A stretch of DNA of 64,000 bases. It comes from Alphaproteobacteria bacterium (GTDB lineage: Bacteria; Planctomycetota; Phycisphaerae; UBA1845). The stretch covers positions 1 to 64,000 of the forward strand of contig JANQQE010000030.1 in NCBI GenBank assembly GCA_028285105.1, read 5' to 3'. The notes beneath the pieces were generated by a model. It ran no database searches. It was not told the DNA's origin and was given only the letters and a program-made list of their open reading frames with translations. Of the stretch, positions 36,054-44,993 are shown piece after piece (position 1 is the first letter of the stretch; every line of letters begins with the position of its first letter). The position numbers were made by a program, and so were the translations under genes.

Positions 36054-38429
36054 ATGAACTTCAAAACCACAGGGATTCTCTTCGTCCTCGTTGCGATTGT
36101 CGCGGTGGTGATCTTTGCGCTGCCCGAACAGAAAATCACCGCACCTGAAAAACCCGGTTCGCAATCGGTGGCGGCAGATTCCGTCTCCGAAGAACTCATC
36201 GATAATCTGGGCGATTTGAAGCATGTCAGCGTCAAACAACCCGAAGCACCTGAATGGACCTTCAACGTCGCTGCGACAACTGAAGCGGGTGACCTTTGGA
36301 TGATGATGCATCCGTACGTCCTCAAGATCAACGAGTGGCAGGTTGGATCGATCACCAAGAAACTGTTGAACCTCAAGTACACCAGCAAGCATGACGGTAC
36401 GACCGGCAGCGTCACGGCATCAAACGCCGGATTGGAACCGCCGCGCGCGACAATCGCTTTGACCGATCGAGACGACAAAATCGTGACTGTTCATGTCGGT
36501 CGCGATGAGGGAACGAACGAGGCGTACGTTTCGCTGAACGACGACCCGACGATCTACCGCGTGAATGCATCGCTCAAGACGCTACTGAAAGAAGACGCCC
36601 TCGCCTACCGCGATAAGAAGATGTTTGATTTTGAAACCGGCGAAGTGGCGCGTCTGGAGATTCGCGAGCCCAATGGCGACGGCGGTGTCGATACGTACGT
36701 GATGGTCAAGTCAGGTGCGGAATGGCGTTTTGAAAAACCCACACCAGCCAAGGGCCATGCCGATCAGATTCGCAAGCTGTGCAGAACCCTGACAGCCCTC
36801 CGCGCCCAGAATTGGATCGCGGGCAACGTCAGCGACATGGCGCAATACGGACTTGAAACGAACACCCGCACAATCGTTGCAACCGTCAATCAATCGGAAG
36901 AAACCAAAGTCAGCGATGCCGACTCCAACGGTCCCCCGCCGGAACCCAAGATCGTCACGTCTGAACACCTGCTGCACCTATCCAGCGTCAGCCCCATCGG
37001 TGAAGACACCAAAGTCTACGCCCGCATCGATAACGAAAAAATCGTCGCAACGGTGGCCAAAAGTCTCGCCGAGACATTTGCCCCGAATCTCAAAGACTGG
37101 CGAGACAACCGGCTCATCGAAGGCGACACGACCAAAGCCCGCTCGATCAGCCTCACGGTCAACGGACTGGAAACACGTTTTGAACGCAGCGGAAACGACT
37201 GGCGCTTTGCCGAGTCGCAGGCATTGGCGGACAGGATCGAAATTCACAAGCTGCTCAACGCGATCAAGGACCTTAATGCCGTCAACTTTGTACCGACCTC
37301 GTCGGCAGATGATGAAGGTTTTGGCTTCATTGATCCCAAGGGCATCGTGGCGCTTGACTTCGACGAGGACGAAGGCAACACCACGTTTACGATCGGTACG
37401 TTTACGGACTCGGCATCGAAGCGGCTGACTTACATCCGTGCGAATGACACGATCGCGAAAGTCAATACGGCTGACCTTACGACGCTGCTGCGAAGCGAAA
37501 CGGTTTATCGCGATTCAACCATCGTCGCCCAGCCGAAGGAACGCCTGCAATCCATCACGATCCACCGGGCAGCCGGTGCATTAAGCGGATCGGAACCGGC
37601 GATTTCGGTGACGATGAAGCAAACCGATGGCGAGTGGCTGATCACCGATCCGGTCGAAAGCAAAGTTGACGACGCGCAGTTGCAACGACTGCTCAGCACG
37701 CTGTCGAACTTACGGGCAAAAAGCATCATCGACGTTGCGGAAGGCGACGACCTCTCGAAGTATGGCCTGGACAATCCAGCCGTTCGATTCGCGTACACGG
37801 TGATTCCGCCGAAGGCCTATCGCGTGCTCGATGACGACGTAAACAGCAACGGGTCCAACCGCTTGGAGAAAATCCAGCCACCGGCTGAAACGTATGAGTT
37901 GCTGATCGGCCAGGCGAACGGCCGCGGCTATGTCCAGCGCTTGGGCACGCCGGAGTACGTGTATATCATCGCCGACACACTGCTGCCGGACTTCCTCGCC
38001 GAGTATCGCAAGAAGCAAATTTTCGCGTTTGAAGCCGACGATGTCTCAGCGGTTGCATTCACCGATGGCGACACGACGATGGGCTTGGCGAAGGAAGACA
38101 GCGATTGGCTCTATGCTCAGGAACCGGATGTGGCACTCGATCAATCAAAGGTCGCCAACTACGTTCTACGGGTAAAGAATGCGTCGATCGCGCGGGTGGT
38201 TGAGTACGGTGCACCCGACGTTGCGGCGTACGGTTTGGACCAACCGCGCTATCGACTGAACGTCACGCTGGCAGCCGGCGAACTTCCATCGCTTTTGATC
38301 TCCGACAAAACCGACAATAATGGCAATCACTTCGCCGCGTCGGAAGGCAACAGCGATGTGTTCGCGGTGCCGGCAGAGACGATCCCGCAGGTGGCGATCA
38401 ACGTTCATGAATTCGTGCAAGGCGGTTAG
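36054..38429 (+). CDS. DUF4340 domain protein
   Basis: A 791-residue exported or membrane-anchored protein with one N-terminal helix (TTGILFVLVAIVAVVIFAL). It contains several copies of the DUF4340 pattern: AYRDKKMFDFETGEVARLEI, VYRDSTIVAQPKERLQSITI and EYRKKQIFAFEADDVSAVAF, each followed by a strand-rich stretch with WRFEKPTPAKGHADQ-like or WLITDPVESKVDDAQ-like text. The DUF has no known function but is commonly encoded next to GldA/F/G-type genes, as here, with a six-base gap. I infer a periplasmic partner of the transporter. metG follows after 32 bases. Confidence 0.88.
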   Translation: MNFKTTGILFVLVAIVAVVIFALPEQKITAPEKPGSQSVAADSVSEELIDNLGDLKHVSVKQPEAPEWTFNVAATTEAGDLWMMMHPYVLKINEWQVGSITKKLLNLKYTSKHDGTTGSVTASNAGLEPPRATIALTDRDDKIVTVHVGRDEGTNEAYVSLNDDPTIYRVNASLKTLLKEDALAYRDKKMFDFETGEVARLEIREPNGDGGVDTYVMVKSGAEWRFEKPTPAKGHADQIRKLCRTLTALRAQNWIAGNVSDMAQYGLETNTRTIVATVNQSEETKVSDADSNGPPPEPKIVTSEHLLHLSSVSPIGEDTKVYARIDNEKIVATVAKSLAETFAPNLKDWRDNRLIEGDTTKARSISLTVNGLETRFERSGNDWRFAESQALADRIEIHKLLNAIKDLNAVNFVPTSSADDEGFGFIDPKGIVALDFDEDEGNTTFTIGTFTDSASKRLTYIRANDTIAKVNTADLTTLLRSETVYRDSTIVAQPKERLQSITIHRAAGALSGSEPAISVTMKQTDGEWLITDPVESKVDDAQLQRLLSTLSNLRAKSIIDVAEGDDLSKYGLDNPAVRFAYTVIPPKAYRVLDDDVNSNGSNRLEKIQPPAETYELLIGQANGRGYVQRLGTPEYVYIIADTLLPDFLAEYRKKQIFAFEADDVSAVAFTDGDTTMGLAKEDSDWLYAQEPDVALDQSKVANYVLRVKNASIARVVEYGAPDVAAYGLDQPRYRLNVTLAAGELPSLLISDKTDNNGNHFAASEGNSDVFAVPAETIPQVAINVHEFVQGG

Positions 38430-38461
38430 TCTGCTTGGCGAGAGAGTCAACGAGGCCCCCT

Positions 38462-40198
38462 ATGAGCAAACGACAATTCCTGGTCACTTCCGGACTGCCC
38501 TACTCGAACAATCGCCTGCACGTCGGGCATATCGCCGGTGCGTATCTGCCGGCAGACATCTATGTGCGGTATCTGCGAACCCGCGGCGACAACGTGCGGT
38601 TCATTTGTGGCAGCGATGACAACGGTGTCGCCGCCCTCAAGAGCGCTCGCGAAGAAGGCATCAGCGTCGAAGAATTAACCGCGAAGTACAACGCCTCGCA
38701 GCAGGAATCGTTCAAAGGACTCGGCATCGAGTTTGACATCTACGGCGGCACGCATCAACCCGAGTTCGTCAAAACCCACGAACGCCTCAGCCAGGCGTTT
38801 TTTTTGAAGATTCACGACAAGGGCTACTTCACCAAGCGTACCACCAGTCAGCTCTACGACACCGAAGCCAAGCAGTTTCTGCCGGACCGTTACGTCAAAG
38901 GCACCTGCCCGACTTGCAAGTCGGATGGAGCCCACGGCGATCAATGCGAAAACTGCGGCCGCTCGCTGGATCAAACCGATCTGATCGATCCTGTCAGCAC
39001 CATGACCGGAACATCACCGGAACTTCGCGAGACGACACACTGGTTTCTGCGATTGGACCAACTTCAACAGCCGCTAGCCGATTGGCTTCGCAGCAAGAAG
39101 GAGGGTGCAGGCGGCGTGCGATGGCGCGACATCGTCATCAATCAATCGCTCGGTCGCATCGATGCCGAAGGCCTGCCCGAACGAGCAATGACCCGCGACA
39201 TGAGTTGGGGCATTCCCGTTCCGCTCGACGATCCCGACGCGGGGGGCAAAGTACTATACGTTTGGTTCGACGCACCGATCGGATACGTATCGTTTACCGA
39301 AGAACTTGGCCAGCGACTTGGCGAGGGTGAGGACGCTTACAAAAACTGGTGGCGAAACCCTGATTGTAAAATCGTCAACTTCATCGGCGAGGACAACATC
39401 GTATTCCACGCGATCACGTTCCCAGCGATGATGCTGGCCACCCATGACAGCGACAACGTACAAGGCGATGCCGGTGAGTTTCAGCTTCCGCATAATGTTG
39501 TCGCCAACGCCTTCGTCAACTTCAAGATGCCCGGCAAAGACGAAGAGAAAATGAGTAAGTCGCGCGGGACGGCGATCTGGATTGAAGACTACCTCAAAGA
39601 CTACGACCCCGACCCGCTTCGCTACTATTTGACAGCCATCGCCCCGGAGCAGCAGCGCTCGGCGTTTGAGTTCGACGACTTCATCGCCCGCAACAACGGC
39701 GAGTTGTTAGCCGCCTTGGGCAACTTCGTGAATCGCACCATGACGTTTGCTCATAAGTACTTTGACGGACAGGTACCACCAGCCGGCAACCGCGAACAAA
39801 TCGATCTCGATCAAATACAAGCCTGCAAGGACGTCGCCAAACGAACGGCTGATGCGCTCGAGGAGTACCGCTTCAAGTCAGCCCAGGAAGAAATGATGAG
39901 CCTCGCCCGCGCCGGCAACGGTTACTTCGACAACACCAAACCATTCCAAACCCGCAAGACCGACATGGAAGCCTGCGGAAGAGCCATCAACGTCTGCCTG
40001 CAAACCGTAAGAACGCTAACCACCATCATGTCCCCCTTCCTGCCAAACATCGCCAGCAAATGCCGTGACATGCTAAGCCTCGCCGATTCGGCCAAGAAAT
40101 GGGACACCGCGTGCGATACGCTCGTGGACGGACATTCCCTGGACAAGGCTCAGTATCTGGTTCAAAAGCTTGATCCACTTGAACTGTCAGCGAAATAG
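38462..40198 (+). CDS. metG: Methionyl-tRNA synthetase
   Basis: Class I aminoacyl-tRNA synthetase charging tRNA-Met; cytoplasmic. In 578 residues I see the HIGH-type motif in NNRLHVGHIAGAYLPADIY, CGSDDNG, the zinc knuckle CPTCKSDGAHGDQCENC, WFDAPIGYVSF, NFIGEDNIVFHAI and the KMSKS motif in KDEEKMSKSRGTAIW, then the anticodon-binding helical domain (PEQQRSAFEFDDFIARNNGE, LGNFVNRTMTF). The optional C-terminal Trbp111-like domain is absent. The ATG at 38462 has GAGG close upstream; the frame is open to 38435. It may be co-transcribed with the Gld-like genes. Confidence 0.96.
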   Translation: MSKRQFLVTSGLPYSNNRLHVGHIAGAYLPADIYVRYLRTRGDNVRFICGSDDNGVAALKSAREEGISVEELTAKYNASQQESFKGLGIEFDIYGGTHQPEFVKTHERLSQAFFLKIHDKGYFTKRTTSQLYDTEAKQFLPDRYVKGTCPTCKSDGAHGDQCENCGRSLDQTDLIDPVSTMTGTSPELRETTHWFLRLDQLQQPLADWLRSKKEGAGGVRWRDIVINQSLGRIDAEGLPERAMTRDMSWGIPVPLDDPDAGGKVLYVWFDAPIGYVSFTEELGQRLGEGEDAYKNWWRNPDCKIVNFIGEDNIVFHAITFPAMMLATHDSDNVQGDAGEFQLPHNVVANAFVNFKMPGKDEEKMSKSRGTAIWIEDYLKDYDPDPLRYYLTAIAPEQQRSAFEFDDFIARNNGELLAALGNFVNRTMTFAHKYFDGQVPPAGNREQIDLDQIQACKDVAKRTADALEEYRFKSAQEEMMSLARAGNGYFDNTKPFQTRKTDMEACGRAINVCLQTVRTLTTIMSPFLPNIASKCRDMLSLADSAKKWDTACDTLVDGHSLDKAQYLVQKLDPLELSAK

Positions 40199-40277
40199 CT
40201 GCAATCCCGGACCTATTGATTTTTCGGGTTCTACTCTGAGATTACAGTGGTTTGAGCTTATCTGTGGCGATTCGCCA

Positions 40278-40306
40278 TTGAATCGTGCCATCACGTTCGA
40301 TATGCT
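40278..40306 (+). promoter_or_regulatory. Promoter of the PEP-CTERM gene
   Basis: TTGAAT (40278-40283), a 17-base spacer and TATGCT (40301-40306) make a good sigma-70-type promoter. The leader to the ATG at 40392 is about 80 bases. Confidence 0.55.
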
Positions 40307-40391
40307 AAAGAGCCTGAGAGAGTCATAGGAGCGTTCCATCATAGCCGAATGAATACGGCTGAACCGAATCGCTGCTCGAAAGGAATCGCAA

Positions 40392-41120
40392 ATGCCGAAT
40401 CTAAAGGATTCAATCTTTCTTGCAACAGCAATGCTGATCGGCGGTGTATCGGTATCGGTGAATGCATCACAGCTCTCTTTGCGGTTTGCAGGCCCAAGTG
40501 CATTCGATGACCAGAGTGCGGGAACTTGTATCAATTGCGGTCCGGTTCACGTCGAAGTCCTGTGGACACAGACTGCCCAGGAAGCACAAAATGGCTTAGG
40601 AGGCTTAACGTTTTCGCTAACCGCCGCACCGGAGAACCCTAATCCCGGGGTGCAGGGTGAGAACGTTCCGGACTTCGACCTTGACGTTTCAAACTTTTCA
40701 ACACCTCTGCCCAATTGGGTAGTTTCGCCAGCGCCTGGCGATATCGGCGCAGGTAACTTTTCGGCATTTGCAAGCCTTGCATCTGAAAGTCTGACAACAC
40801 CGGGTACAACTGTGATTGCAGAATTTGATATCTGGCTGAACTTTCCTGGCGTATTGACTCACGAATTCTACATTCGTAGGTCATTTGCCGATTTTACACC
40901 GGACGTCGTGTCGGCGATTGGCTCTAGCTACACATTCAACCCGACAAATCCAGATGGATATTATGGCTTCTATGATATCGGTAATGGCTATGCGGGTGAC
41001 CATGATGGAACTGGTTCGCTGCCAATGACTATATATGACCTGGTTCCGGAACCGGCATCGTTCACTTTGGTTGCCTTCGGAGCAATGGCACTTCGGCGCA
41101 AGACGCATGGACGAAGCTAA
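40392..41120 (+). CDS. PEP-CTERM protein of unknown function
   Basis: A 242-residue secreted protein. The signal peptide covers about residues 1-25 (DSIFLATAMLIGGVSVSVNA), the mature part is beta-strand-like, rich in Ser, Thr, Gly and aromatic residues, and contains CINCGPVHVEV near residue 45. The C-terminus VPEPASFTLVAFGAMALRRK is a clear PEP-CTERM exosortase tag. The mature domain (ending in FDIWLNFPGVLTHEFYI) is not one I can name. It has its own promoter at 40278. Unlike the HAF-repeat protein at 25584 it has no repeats. Confidence 0.85.
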   Translation: MPNLKDSIFLATAMLIGGVSVSVNASQLSLRFAGPSAFDDQSAGTCINCGPVHVEVLWTQTAQEAQNGLGGLTFSLTAAPENPNPGVQGENVPDFDLDVSNFSTPLPNWVVSPAPGDIGAGNFSAFASLASESLTTPGTTVIAEFDIWLNFPGVLTHEFYIRRSFADFTPDVVSAIGSSYTFNPTNPDGYYGFYDIGNGYAGDHDGTGSLPMTIYDLVPEPASFTLVAFGAMALRRKTHGRS

Positions 41121-41195
41121 TTATTCGGGTACGAAGCAATAACCCGCCAGCCCCCCATCGACAGCTTTTGCGAGAATCAATTGGCTATTCGAGCT

Positions 41196-41672
41196 CTACA
41201 AGTCCGTTAGCTCGTCAAGTTGCGCTGCCAGAGCTTCATTCGACAGACTCGCTCGATCAATCGCCATCATTCGCTCAATCTTCAATTTGATGCGCCCAGC
41301 GATTCTCTTGCAGAATTCGAGTTGCTCTTCTTCGTCGCCTGGGAATTGCGACGGGTCGGGCAGGGGCCAATTGACTTTGACGCCACCTCCTGGGAATACC
41401 GGGCAGGTTTGGGCGGCTGAGTCGCATACGGTGATGGCGATGGCGATGTCCTGTTCGAGGAACTGATCCCAGCTTTTGGATTCGAGGTCGTCAGTGGGGA
41501 TGCCCATCGATTCGAGCGTCATCAGCGACAGCGGGTGGACGAAACCGGCTGGGTGGCTGCCGCAACTTAGGAATTCGAACTGATCGCCTGCGACGCTTCG
41601 CCCGATCGCCTCGGCCATCTGCGATCGGCAGCAGTTTCCGGTACACACGAAAAGCACTTTCGGCTTTGTCAT
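41196..41672 (-). CDS. arsC: Arsenate reductase / low-molecular-weight phosphotyrosine phosphatase family
   Basis: A 158-residue cytoplasmic protein with the P-loop VLFVCTGNCCRSQMAEA (CX5R signature) at the N-terminus and WPLPDPSQFPGDEE with the acid Asp. The extra pair of cysteines in VCDSAAQTCPVFPGG is the mark of the thioredoxin-coupled arsenate reductase branch, which passes a disulfide along three Cys residues. No arsenic transporter or arsR regulator is adjacent, so a phosphatase role remains possible. It is a single gene on the minus strand, divergent from ispF. Confidence 0.9.
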   Translation of the reverse strand: MTKPKVLFVCTGNCCRSQMAEAIGRSVAGDQFEFLSCGSHPAGFVHPLSLMTLESMGIPTDDLESKSWDQFLEQDIAIAITVCDSAAQTCPVFPGGGVKVNWPLPDPSQFPGDEEEQLEFCKRIAGRIKLKIERMMAIDRASLSNEALAAQLDELTDL

Positions 41673-41915
41673 ATTTGCATCCCTTTGCGACTATTTCCCA
41701 TTGCGAGTCCGCCACCCTCTTAAAGTCTAACACCGTTGTGTTCGATTCGCATTAGGCACGTCAATCGCGATGGAGGTCGTCTCGTGCGGGGCAAGGGTTG
41801 ATTTACCGCCGGGTGTTGAATAGCTTGCCCCCTCGTCGTCAGATCGGTTTGAATCGACCGACGCCTTGTGGCCGACGACCGTTGATCGTAACGACCCGAG
41901 CAAGGGTGCGGGAGA

Positions 41916-42419
41916 ATGACATTGCCAACGGCCGATGGGCTTCGAGTCGGGATTGGATACGACATACACAGGCTTGCGGAGGGTCGCGAGCTTGTCCTCG
42001 GTGGCGTCAGCATCCCGTCGGATAAGGGGCTGGTCGGTCACAGCGATGGTGACGTTGTGCTGCACGCGATTACCGACGCTCTGCTCGGCGCGTGCAGCCT
42101 GCCCGATATAGGCGATTTGTTTCCCGATACGGACCCGATGTACAAGGGGATCGACAGCAAGATTCTCACCGAGCGGGCGATGGAGAAGGTGAAAGCCGCT
42201 GGCTTTCGACCGGGCAACATCGACTGCATCGTGCATGCCGAGAAACCAAAGCTAACGGCATTCAAGAAAGCGATGGCCGAATCGATCGCTTCGATCATCA
42301 GGATTCCCGTGAACACCGTCAACGTCAAAGCCAAAACCAACGAAGGCATGGGCCCGGTCGGATCGTTCGACGCCATCGCCACAACCGTCGTGGCAACCGT
42401 CATACCCATCAACCCATAA
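41916..42419 (+). CDS. ispF: 2-C-methyl-D-erythritol 2,4-cyclodiphosphate synthase
   Basis: IspF closes the cyclodiphosphate in the MEP pathway; it works as a trimer with zinc. The 167 residues contain RVGIGYDIHRL (metal Asp and His), GHSDGDVVLHAITDALLGA, DIGDLFPDTDP, and near the end VNVKAKTNEGMGPVGSFDAIA. In this last motif the family usually has a Gly-Arg pair after the Gly-Xxx-Gly; here it reads GSFD, a mild variation. The stop is 11 bases before cysS, so they form an operon. ispH, the other MEP gene of this window, is 18 kb away. Confidence 0.95.
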   Translation: MTLPTADGLRVGIGYDIHRLAEGRELVLGGVSIPSDKGLVGHSDGDVVLHAITDALLGACSLPDIGDLFPDTDPMYKGIDSKILTERAMEKVKAAGFRPGNIDCIVHAEKPKLTAFKKAMAESIASIIRIPVNTVNVKAKTNEGMGPVGSFDAIATTVVATVIPINP

Positions 42420-42430
42420 GCGAAGCGAAC

Positions 42431-44116
42431 ATGCCGATCCGCATCTACAACAGCCTGAGCAACTCAAAGGAAGATTTTGAACCGATCGAACCGGGCAAGA
42501 TCGGCATGTACCTTTGCGGGCCGACGGTTTACAAACCGTCGCACATTGGACATGCGGTGGGTCCGGTTATCTTCGACGCAATCAAACGCTACCTGACGAC
42601 GTTTCACGGTTTCGATGTGACCTGGGTCGTGAACATCACCGACGTGGAAGACAAACTCATCGCCGAAGCCAATGTGCAGGGTATCGGCGTCTTCGAGTTG
42701 GCCGAGCGCGTCGAACAGAATTACCACGACGCACTCGCCGCTCTTGCGGTGACCGGTGTCGATCACTTCCCGAAGGCATCTGAGAATATCGCCGAAATCA
42801 TTGAGATGATCGAAACGCTCATCGAATCGGAATATGCCTATGTCGTCGGCGGAGACGTCTACTTCAGCGTTACGCAAGACGACGATTACGGCAAACTCTC
42901 CAACCGAAACCCCGACGACCAAGCCGGTCATCGCGAACTTGCCAGCGGACCGAAAAAGCATCCAGGCGATTTTGCACTTTGGAAGCAGGCCCGAGAGAAC
43001 GAACCGGATGACGTGAAGTACGGTTCGCCATGGGGTAAGGGTCGGCCCGGATGGCACATCGAATGCTCGGCGATGTCCAAGCGAATTCTCGGCGACACAT
43101 TCGACATTCATGGCGGTGGACTCGATTTGATGTTCCCGCATCACGAAAACGAAATCGCTCAGTCGGAAAGCTGCACGCACAAACCGTTTGCAAAGTATTG
43201 GGTGCATCATGGGCTGACGCGATTCAATACGAAAAAGGTCAGCAAGTCCGACCCGGAGATGCAAGCCGCCCTGACAGCGATGACGCTCAGCAATCTGCTA
43301 CAAGAGTATTCCGGCGAACTTCTACGATTCTTCATCCTGTCCACGCAGTATCGCCGCCCCATCGAGTATTCGCCCGAAGAACTCGCCAACAAGAAGAAAG
43401 GGTTGAACTCGTTCCACCGCTTGTTCAAGCGCGTGAATGAGCTAGGCGTTGGCGATGTGTACGATGCGCCGTCGGCGGCTGACGCGGCAACGTTTCACTT
43501 GGAACCCGACGGACTCTGCGACGAAGCGGTTGAACTTTCAAACTCGGTCGCGGATGCGCGCGATCGATTCCAAGCCGCGATGGACGACGATTTCAATACG
43601 GCTGTCGCGACGGCGGTCTTGTTTGAACTGACCAACGACGTGAACCGATTCATCGAATCGAAGGGTCTGGAATCGTCAGACGATGGAGCGGCAAAGACAT
43701 TCGCATTTAATTCCGCCCGTGCTCTCGTTTCATTGGGGCAATCGCTGGGCATTTTTCTTGCTGCACCCGAATCGGCATCGGGTGGCGACGCATTGGTCGG
43801 GCAACTCATCGACACATTGCTCGAAGTAAGAACTACCTGTCGAGCGGAAAAGTGCTTCGACATCGCCGATACCGTCCGCGACCAATTGAGCGGCCTTGGT
43901 GTTACGGTCGAAGACAAACCCACCGGTGCCACATGGTCCATCGAAAAAGCGTCGGACGAATTGCAGGAAAATCTAATCCAAGCTCACATTCAAACGCGAA
44001 CCGCATGCAAAACCGCGAAGAACTTCGCTCTCTCCGACATGATCCGCGATCGGCTAGCCACGATTGGTGTGGCGCTGAAAGACCGCCCCGGCGGAACGGA
44101 TTGGGAATTGACTTAA
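42431..44116 (+). CDS. cysS: Cysteinyl-tRNA synthetase with duplicated C-terminal segment
   Basis: A 561-residue class I synthetase charging tRNA-Cys. It shows MYLCGPTVYKPSHIGHAVG (zinc Cys and HIGH), VNITDVEDKLI, GWHIECSAMSKRILGDTFDIHGGG, FPHHENEIAQSE and the KMSKS site in NTKKVSKSDPEM, where Val replaces Met. The DALR-type helices follow (LNSFHRLFKRVN). The end holds two similar units, LIDTLLEVRTTCRAEKCFDI...GVTVEDKPTGATW and LIQAHIQTRTACKTAKNFAL...GVALKDRPGGTDW, about 52 residues apart; normal CysS has one. The ATG at 42431 is chosen since the family begins with a short strand before LYN; the frame runs open from 42092 but upstream sequence is ispF antisense-frame shadow. Confidence 0.94.
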   Translation: MPIRIYNSLSNSKEDFEPIEPGKIGMYLCGPTVYKPSHIGHAVGPVIFDAIKRYLTTFHGFDVTWVVNITDVEDKLIAEANVQGIGVFELAERVEQNYHDALAALAVTGVDHFPKASENIAEIIEMIETLIESEYAYVVGGDVYFSVTQDDDYGKLSNRNPDDQAGHRELASGPKKHPGDFALWKQARENEPDDVKYGSPWGKGRPGWHIECSAMSKRILGDTFDIHGGGLDLMFPHHENEIAQSESCTHKPFAKYWVHHGLTRFNTKKVSKSDPEMQAALTAMTLSNLLQEYSGELLRFFILSTQYRRPIEYSPEELANKKKGLNSFHRLFKRVNELGVGDVYDAPSAADAATFHLEPDGLCDEAVELSNSVADARDRFQAAMDDDFNTAVATAVLFELTNDVNRFIESKGLESSDDGAAKTFAFNSARALVSLGQSLGIFLAAPESASGGDALVGQLIDTLLEVRTTCRAEKCFDIADTVRDQLSGLGVTVEDKPTGATWSIEKASDELQENLIQAHIQTRTACKTAKNFALSDMIRDRLATIGVALKDRPGGTDWELT

Positions 44117-44122
44117 TGCGCT

Positions 44123-44185
44123 TAGGGTGAGCCGTGCCCACCGCCGTTCGAGCGCCATCGACATGGTGGGCACGACCTACCCTAC
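44123..44185. repeat. Second type of paired palindromic repeat
   Basis: TAGGGTGAGCCGTGCCCACC (44123-44142) and GGTGGGCACGACCTACCCTA (44165-44184) are inverted copies (16 of 20 positions pair) around a 22-base loop. It lies between the convergent cysS and glycosyltransferase genes and could end both transcripts. The core differs from the GGTCCGC element, but the outer TAGGGT/ACCCTA ends are shared. Confidence 0.75.
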
Positions 44186-44189
44186 GCGA

Positions 44190-44909
44190 TTATCCGCTGC
44201 GAATACTTTTGCGAAGCGTCCACAATTCATTAAACGCTCGTAGAATCACCCGGATGTTTCCGCCGGAACTTTCGCCAGACTTACGCGAATAATGCGTCAC
44301 GCCGGTCTGCACGATGTCATACCCTTCGCGTTCCGCACGAGCGAGCATTTCGGTATCGATCAGCGCCCCATCGCTTTTCAAATCCATCCGATCGATCAGC
44401 GCCTTCGGATACAGCTTGAAAGCACAATCGATGTCCTTAACACGCAGGCCAATCATCACTCGGATCAACCGGCCCCAAAGCCAACCATTGAGCCTGCGAA
44501 TCGCCGAATCCTGCCGATTGATGCGATAAGGACTGACCACGCGCGCTTCGGAAGCCAGGGCAACGACCTTATCCAACTCATTCAAATCGAATTGCCCATC
44601 GCCATCGGTATAGAAAATCCAATCCTTCGTCGCACTGCGAAATCCAAGTTTCAGCGCCGAGCCATAACCGCCGTTCGATTCGTTATGGACGGCACGCACA
44701 GTTTCCGGATACGCTGCGGCCAACTGATCGATCAGTTCAGCCGTCCCATCCGTACTGCCATCGTCAACCAGAATGACCTCAAGGATATCCGCATGCTTTC
44801 GTCCTACTTCGATCGCCGACCGGGCCAACGCCTCGACATGATCCGCTTCATTGTAGAATGGGAAGAAGATCGTAAGGCTCGAAAGTCGAAATGGACCAGT
44901 GGTTGTCAA
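44190..44909 (-). CDS. Family 2 glycosyltransferase (polyprenyl-phosphate sugar synthase type)
   Basis: A 239-residue GT-A enzyme: LTIFFPFYNEADHVEAL, VILVDDGSTDGTAELID with the nucleotide-binding Asp pair, NGGYGSALKLGFRSA, and the DXD motif in YTDGDGQFDLNEL; DIDCAFKLYPKALI and IDTEMLARAEREGYDI follow. It has no membrane segment. Closest in feel to dolichol/undecaprenyl-phosphate mannose or glucose transferases. The start is a TTG at 44909 with GAGG about 12 bases upstream; no ATG lies in frame before the conserved strand, so the exact start is unsure. Sugar and acceptor are not deducible. The gene is alone on its strand here. Confidence 0.88.
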   Translation of the reverse strand: MTTTGPFRLSSLTIFFPFYNEADHVEALARSAIEVGRKHADILEVILVDDGSTDGTAELIDQLAAAYPETVRAVHNESNGGYGSALKLGFRSATKDWIFYTDGDGQFDLNELDKVVALASEARVVSPYRINRQDSAIRRLNGWLWGRLIRVMIGLRVKDIDCAFKLYPKALIDRMDLKSDGALIDTEMLARAEREGYDIVQTGVTHYSRKSGESSGGNIRVILRAFNELWTLRKSIRSG

Positions 44910-44993
44910 TGAACAAGCGCGCCTCTAATAGGACTGAGTAAGAACAACTGCCCAATGATAATCGACGAGCGAGATTGAAAGTAGGCAACGCGA

